DNA of 64,000 bases from NCBI GenBank assembly GCA_026874595.1, contig CM049320.1, positions 15,854,488 to 15,918,487 of the forward strand. Reading direction: 5' to 3'. How positions within the stretch are numbered: the stretch's first letter is position 1; every line of letters begins with the position of its first letter. The notes beneath the pieces were generated by a model that searched no databases, was not told the origin of the DNA, and was given only the letters and a program-made list of their open reading frames with translations. Source of the DNA: Sipunculus nudus (lineage: Eukaryota > Annelida > Sipuncula > Golfingiida > Sipunculidae). Of this stretch, positions 58,590-64,000 are shown piece by piece. The translations under genes and the position numbers were made by a program.

Positions 58590-59042
58590 GGGTGGATGAT
58601 TAATTTTATACTTCCTTTTTTGTGAAGCAAATTTCTTGGGTTTTATCCGGATTTAGCACCAAGCAACATCGTTCGGCCCAGTTGTTGACATGTTCTAAAT
58701 TTCTCTTCAGTGATTCAGCGCCTATCACTGGGTCGTTAATAGAAGAATATAGACAGGTATCATCCGCGTACAGAAGTATGTTGTTTTCTAGACTAAAATG
58801 TATGTCATTTGTATTAATTATAAATAAGAGCGGTCCCAGAATAGAGCCTTGTGGAACTCGAGGAAATTTACATACATATAGTTAGATCTACATCCCTCGA
58901 GGATAAAGCACTGTTACTTAAATAACTTCCAAGAAACGATTGCAATTGACTTTGAATCCCTCCAGATTTCAATTTTTGTGTTAATGCTTTATGCCAGACT
59001 TGATCGAAAGCCTAAGAAGCATCGAGGCATGTAAGTCTGGTA

Positions 59043-59324
59043 TCATACCCTTTTTTTAAGACCGTTATAAATGTCATGACACAATTTTATCAACAGGTAC
59101 ACTGTGCTATGATTCTTTTTGTACCCTGAATTAAGATCAGTCAATAGATTATTTATTATAAGATGTTCGTATATTTTATTATTTACAAGGCATTCTAATA
59201 CTTTAGAAATATCATTTAGTAAAGATATTGGCCGATAATTATCAATTATATTCCGGGCACCTTTTATAAACTTAGGAAGTACGTGGGCCTTTTTCCATTC
59301 CGAGAGAAAAGTTCCGTTCTTCAT
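59043..59324 (-). pseudogene. LINE B reverse transcriptase N-terminal part (right)
   Basis: 93 open codons: WKKAHVLPKFIKGARN, NYRPISLLNDISKVLECLVN, then LNSGYKKNHSTVYLLIKL. These are RT blocks 1-2a. The frame is lost before the first catalytic Asp. Confidence 0.8.
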
Positions 59325-60475
59325 GCATGAGTTGAATCATTTAGCGAGAGGTTTTGACTGCAGATGCTATTTCTTTAAGAATAAAATTACCGATTTCCCC
59401 TGGACCAGTAGCTTTGTTTGTTCTTTAAGATTTTGAAACATTTTAAACTTCATTTTAAGAAAACTCTACATTTGTCAATGTGTGAGAACAAGGCGGGATA
59501 GATTCCTTGTCATCAGAATTTACATCTTCGTTGGCCTCCGTACAGCACTGCGCTACAAAGAACCCATAAGTGCCTGCCTTGCTTGAGGTTAAGGTACCTT
59601 TTGTAGCTTTTTTTCTTAAAAAAATATCGAGATAGTTCCAACCACGCAGTGGTCTCGGTATTCTGGTGCATTAATCTTTGGTTTATGCCTGCCATATAAA
59701 TCTTGTAATTCTTCCTATTTTCTATGACCACTTGATTTCTTGCCTTTTTAAAAGACTGAAAATGTTCAGGATTTCTTGTTCTTTCATATCTTTTCCATTG
59801 CCTGTTTCTGTTTTTCATTAGATTTTTTTCAATTCATGATTCATCCAGAGTTAATGGTTGGCCTCTATTAACACACTTTTTTATTAAGGACAAAAAATAT
59901 GTATAGTTTCCAGTAATAACTGCTCATAATCATTTGCCATATCAGAAACATCATCAACAATATCAAAAGACACCCCCAGGGAGCTGAGCTTAGAGATTCT
60001 TTGAAACCGATAATAAACTTTTCTTTTATTCGGCGCTCTTATTTTTTATTTTCAAAGACATTGACCAAACAAGCACGTTGTGGTCACATGTCGATATTGG
60101 GTGTAGAATGCCAACATTATTTACCATGCGTGTCGTATCTGTTTTAAGTAGATCGAGGAGTAAAGATGTAAGTTCGCAAATCCTAGTTGGTTGATCACCT
60201 AGTTGGAACAGGCCACTATGTGCCACTAAATTCATTAAATTGTTCCCCAAGTCACTATTTGTATATGATCAGAATCCCATCTGTTACATCTATCACTGAA
60301 ATCCCCTGTAAGGGAATAGGGTCTTTCTGATAGAGCTAGTTCAATACTATGTGTTAATGCTTCCAGGAATATGTCTCTCTGATCTAATGTCTGGCCAGGC
60401 GGCCTATAATAAGTACCTAAAAGAATTCTTTTTGTTATTATTGATCATGTTTTCTGTCCAAATGTATCAATATTT

Positions 60476-63400
60476 GGATTTTCTAATAATAATAATAATA
60501 ATAACAATAATTTATTCAACTCAAATGACCCCTTTCGAGGTATACAGAGTCATGCAAAACTAAATTACAGTGTATATACAGGATGTACGGTGACTACATA
60601 TAACTACATATATAATACTATATCACAGGTAATACTTACCCAATGTACACAGCTCTTATTTGTTTGAAAACATACATTGGGTGTGTTCGTGTGTAAGTGA
60701 ACTATCAATAACTTGCTTGTAAACATTCAAATTTGTATAAAAGTGTAGGTACAAACAGTACTACATATACTTTAGAGTCATATCACAGGTATTCAGTGCA
60801 GTAACATTTACTTCAAGTGAATATGCATTTAAACTTGTATGCTTTGGTATAAAATATAAGTTGCTGGCTATATAATTTGGCCTAAGAAAGTTTCTTAAAG
60901 TGATATAAGTGTATATTATAAGGCACCTTGTTTATGATTAACTTCTAAGTTTTTTTGTACATTTAATGTATAATGAGATCCACCACTTATACGGTAGAGG
61001 TAGAGAAACCTTATATAAGCATGTCAAGCACATTTTGTTACATAAATTAGAAATAAACATATAAACATATGTATATATACATACACGCATGTGTTTTGAT
61101 TTACTCTATAAGGGTATAAATAGGAAAGCATTTGTATGTCATTTCACTGCAGGTACAAAATTGTATAATGATAGAGGAAATAATACATATATCACATAAA
61201 TACCATATGGAAATAATTAAGTGCATAGAAAAATATAAAGCAGCTTGTTTACATGCATTGACTTGTGCAATAGTATTTCTATGATATAGGCATGATTCCT
61301 ATATTAGAAAATGCCATTTTATTACCTAAGAATATAAATGTATATGCACATAAATTCAATCTGGTGGGTTAACAATCAGATAGACAGTGACTAGTTGCAA
61401 AATAAACACACAATCTGGGTACAATCAAGATTTCTTACAAGATCTAGTATCACAGTATCATTATGAGATCAATAAACACGACAGGTATTGCAGTTGTGTT
61501 GTTGATGCTGCTTAAGAATATCAAGCTTGCTCCATACTTTACAAGAAATGAATAAGCATTTCATACATATGAGGATAAACCTGGTTGAGCAAATATAAGG
61601 GTGATCATATATAGACATTGTAAATATTTTGTACATAGTATTCTTACAAGAAATGAATGACCATTTCATACACATAAGGATAAACCTGGCTGAACAAATA
61701 TAAAGATGATCATATATAGACATTGTAAATATTATGTACAGAGTATTCTTTAATAAAATTTGGATATAATCTTTATAGCAAACTTGGCTAGGTTTGACAG
61801 CTGAAGTTGGTCTGTGACACTGAATAATTCATGCATTTTTAGTATGTTTTGTTCTGGTTCTATAGTACTGGTTTATATAGTTGAGTCTTTCTTGTCTAAA
61901 TTCAGGGCATATAAAAAGATAGTGGAATTCATCACCCTGCTCATCCATGTTGCATAGGGTACATGCCTTAGAGCCAGTTAAATGGTCAGGGTTGCTGTTG
62001 GATGCTGGCAGTTTATGATTTGCACAGCGAAATTTAGTGAGCGCTATTCTGTCACCAAAATTTAATATGTTCAGATATTTTTCAAACCCGAGATTCTAGC
62101 ATCTCGTTACCAAAAAAGAAGGATGGACATAACCTGACTTTTCCTTTGGCAAAATAGCCACTTTTGTCTTCTCTGTGTTGACGCTTAGATACCATTTGCC
62201 ACAATAATCATGGACAGCATTTAGGGCAGTCTGCAAATCTTCAGGTAATTCTGCCATAACAATAGTATCATCCGCATAGAGGAGAGCATATAATCTTAGA
62301 AATAATTCAGTGTCATCATCACTGAGGTTGCTTCTTAAAGTATCGGCCAACAGGCCTAAACCATTATACCTGCGACTTATAAAAAATTTAATATCATTTA
62401 AATATATGGCAAAAAAAAGTTGCGACAGGTTTTCACCCTGACGCACTCCAATATTACAGGCTAAAGAGTCAGAAGTCTTCCATTTTTTATGCAAGATTTG
62501 GCATTTTTGTACATGTTGTATATTACTGTTAAGATTTTGCCGTTGATACTATTATTTATCAGCTTATACCACAGAGAATATCTATCGATTAGGTCAAAAG
62601 CTTTCTTGTAGTCAATAAAAGCACAGAATACTCTTCGTTTGTTATGCATATAAAGCTCAAGCAAGAAAAAATGTGGTCAAGGGTAGAAAAACCTACTCTA
62701 AACCCTGCTTGCTCATCGCCCATTTTTCCACAGGCATCTATGACAGCCTGACATTCAATGTTGCTGTGAACAGCTTGCCTAGGCAGCTTAATAAAGTTAT
62801 GCCCAGATAATTATCAGGATTATCAGTAGCACCTTTCTTTTTATATATTGGTTGAATAATTCCGGTACACTAGTCATCAGGGACTAATCCAGTTTCTAAG
62901 ATAATATTTAACATCTTTACTATAATTTGTACAACCTTTTGGAGGCAGTTTTTAATAAATTCATTTAGGATATTATCTACACCACTTGCTTTATTGTTCT
63001 TGAGCTCTCTGATTATTGCCACTACTTCCTCAACAGTGAAACTGCTAATTATGAATTCATTAATGGTGTGACCTGCACTTTCTGGGTTATAAGTTTCGCT
63101 ACTTGCATGTTTTCATTTGTGCATTTGTTATTGCCCAGGTGTTTAAAGTGATTCACAAAGGTTTCCATGTTAATATTTCCAGATTAATTTTGTGTGGAAC
63201 AAGCACTATTAATAGTTTTCCAGTACTCTTTCTAGATCAGTTCAGCACACACTCGATAGCTCATTACTCGCATACACAGCTACTTCTCCCCATGTGTATT
63301 TCGGTCCCTGCGTGACGGTTCATTCATCCCATCAATTGCTATTAGGTGATTGTCTATATTGCCGTTTAGCCAATTTTCTGTTAATCATAAAACTACAATA

Positions 63401-63650
63401 TTATTTTGTTTACATAAGTGATGTTATTTATCAAGTTTGCGCTCAGACATTATGCTTTTAAAGTTTACAGGACTGAATGTTACGAATTTGGTTATAGATG
63501 TTTGAACCTGGGGAGGTCCTGGGTTTCGGTGTACATCCAAGTAAAGAGCTTTTAGTATGTCTATAAACCGTTTGCTTTGAATTGTTGATAAAAACGAATC
63601 ACGCAATGCATGAAGTTCCGCTAGTAACCTTTAAGTGTGATCGTTTCAGT
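60476..63650 (-). mobile_element. LINE A, right copy, same internal deletions
   Basis: Minus-strand counterpart of 31500-34612. The (AAT)n tail is at 60485-60520, and the 5' ORF start with DVHRNPGPP lies at about 63510-63540. The two internal deletion junctions (endonuclease loss near 63230, RT-to-C-terminal jump near 62090) are at the same sequences as in the left copy. RT palm segments are cleaner here: FCAFIDYKKAFDLIDR (62461-62664), then GVRQGENLSQLFFAIYLN and LYALLYADDTIVMAE (62096-62494). Confidence 0.85.
62096..62494 (-). pseudogene. LINE A reverse transcriptase palm with intact YADD (right)
   Basis: 132 open codons spanning CNIGVRQGENLSQLFFAIYL to ALLYADDTIVMAELPEDLQT and SVNTEKTKVAILPKEK. 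The YADD catalytic pair is intact, and no stop separates ELFLR from YALLYADD as in the left copy. The frame is lost towards 62497 against the preceding FIDYKKAFD segment. Confidence 0.8.
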
Positions 63651-64000
63651 GTCCTGTATATAAAGGATCCAATTCTTCCCTGTTCAACACTAATACTCAT
63701 ATTGACATAAATCATACGATGATTTTACAATGCCACTGGTCATACCTTTGTCCTACTTGTTGTATTTATTTATATGTCCCTGGATATACTAAACATGCGA
63801 TAAATACACGAAAAAAAGGATGAATACATAACATAAACCATAAAAAGATATTGATGATGAAAAAACTATAACAAAACTTATGTAAGAAGGATAAGATCAT
63901 GCTGGTTGATAAAACTGTTAGGAATGGAGGATTACTTAGGGCCAGCGGCAGATTATTAACAACTATTATAAGAATAACTGTATAGTGATCATTAATACGA

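Larger units (their letters stand above)
57598..60475 (-). mobile_element. LINE B, right copy
   Basis: Minus-strand counterpart of 34613-37451, better preserved. Fragments in order from 60475 down: endonuclease end (QLGDQPTRICELTSLLLDLL, then CDHNVLVWSMS), basic linker (MKNRNRQWKRYERTRN), RT (FLSEWKKAHVLPKFIKGARN, IIDNYRPISLLND, SGYKKNHSTVYLL), then the post-RT and C-terminal blocks. Stops and frameshifts separate these segments. It begins directly at the LINE A (AAT)n tail, as in the left arm. Confidence 0.85.
55440..64000 (-). repeat. Right arm of the large inverted duplication
   Basis: Reverse-complement counterpart of 31136-39290. It contains, from right to left, LINE A, LINE B, the 57-bp tandem unit region, the PAN fragment and the inner non-coding part. 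Matching continues to the last base of the window, so the true outer end is outside. The right arm has an intact PAN-fragment frame, an expanded 57-bp array and no long (TA)n, unlike the left. Confidence 0.9.

Noticed and set aside
31136-64000. Assembly palindrome (fold-back) artefact as the explanation of the arms
   Set aside because: The arms differ by many substitutions and indels, one has an expanded 57-bp array and the other an expanded (TA)n, so they are real diverged copies. An artefact would be nearly identical.

Overview
This is a 64-kb piece of a metazoan nuclear genome, most likely a mollusc and probably a bivalve; the taxon is an inference. The evidence is GT/AG introns, very low gene density, AT-rich intergenic DNA with many (TA)n microsatellites, a Golgi-type carbohydrate sulfotransferase, a PAN/apple plus C-type-lectin gene, and a dense mix of MITEs, tRNA-like SINEs, a Penelope-like remnant, LINEs and dispersed repeats of the kind seen in bivalves. 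Nothing suggests a prokaryote: there are no operons, ribosome-binding sites or CRISPR arrays.

Layout. 1-14.2 kb has no supported gene and holds repeats: a 167-bp duplication, an 85-bp tandem array (5.2-6.9 kb) interrupted by a MITE, a ~325-bp-unit array flanked by direct repeats (6.9-9.1 kb), and repeats carrying the palindrome GGTGGCGCCACC. 14.3-22.5 kb is the only gene that looks intact, a three-coding-exon carbohydrate sulfotransferase (+) whose intron phases all agree. Its first intron holds a TA-flanked MITE with a nested tRNA-like element, a 36-bp minisatellite and a Penelope-like remnant. 25.5-28.2 kb is a 2,677-bp transposon-like element with ~285-bp terminal inverted repeats, a perfect 8-bp target-site duplication and an interior made mostly of ~120-bp hairpin-forming tandem repeats.

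31.1-39.5 kb and 55.4-64.0 kb are the two arms of a large, diverged inverted duplication. The right arm runs off the end of the window. Each arm carries the same nested pair of decayed LINEs (A followed directly by B) and a copied fragment of the PAN-domain exon. The ~15-kb spacer contains the lectin-like gene (42.7-45.2 kb, with at least one frame break), remnants of a gene resembling SAMD3-like proteins (47.6-49.4 kb), more dispersed repeats and another MITE-like block.

The window therefore has one solid gene, one damaged or mis-sequenced gene, one gene remnant, and a layered record of mobile-element activity. The most interesting structures are the TIR element with a hairpin-satellite core, the inverted duplication with shared nested LINEs, and MITEs whose interiors consist of one short palindromic word repeated many times.
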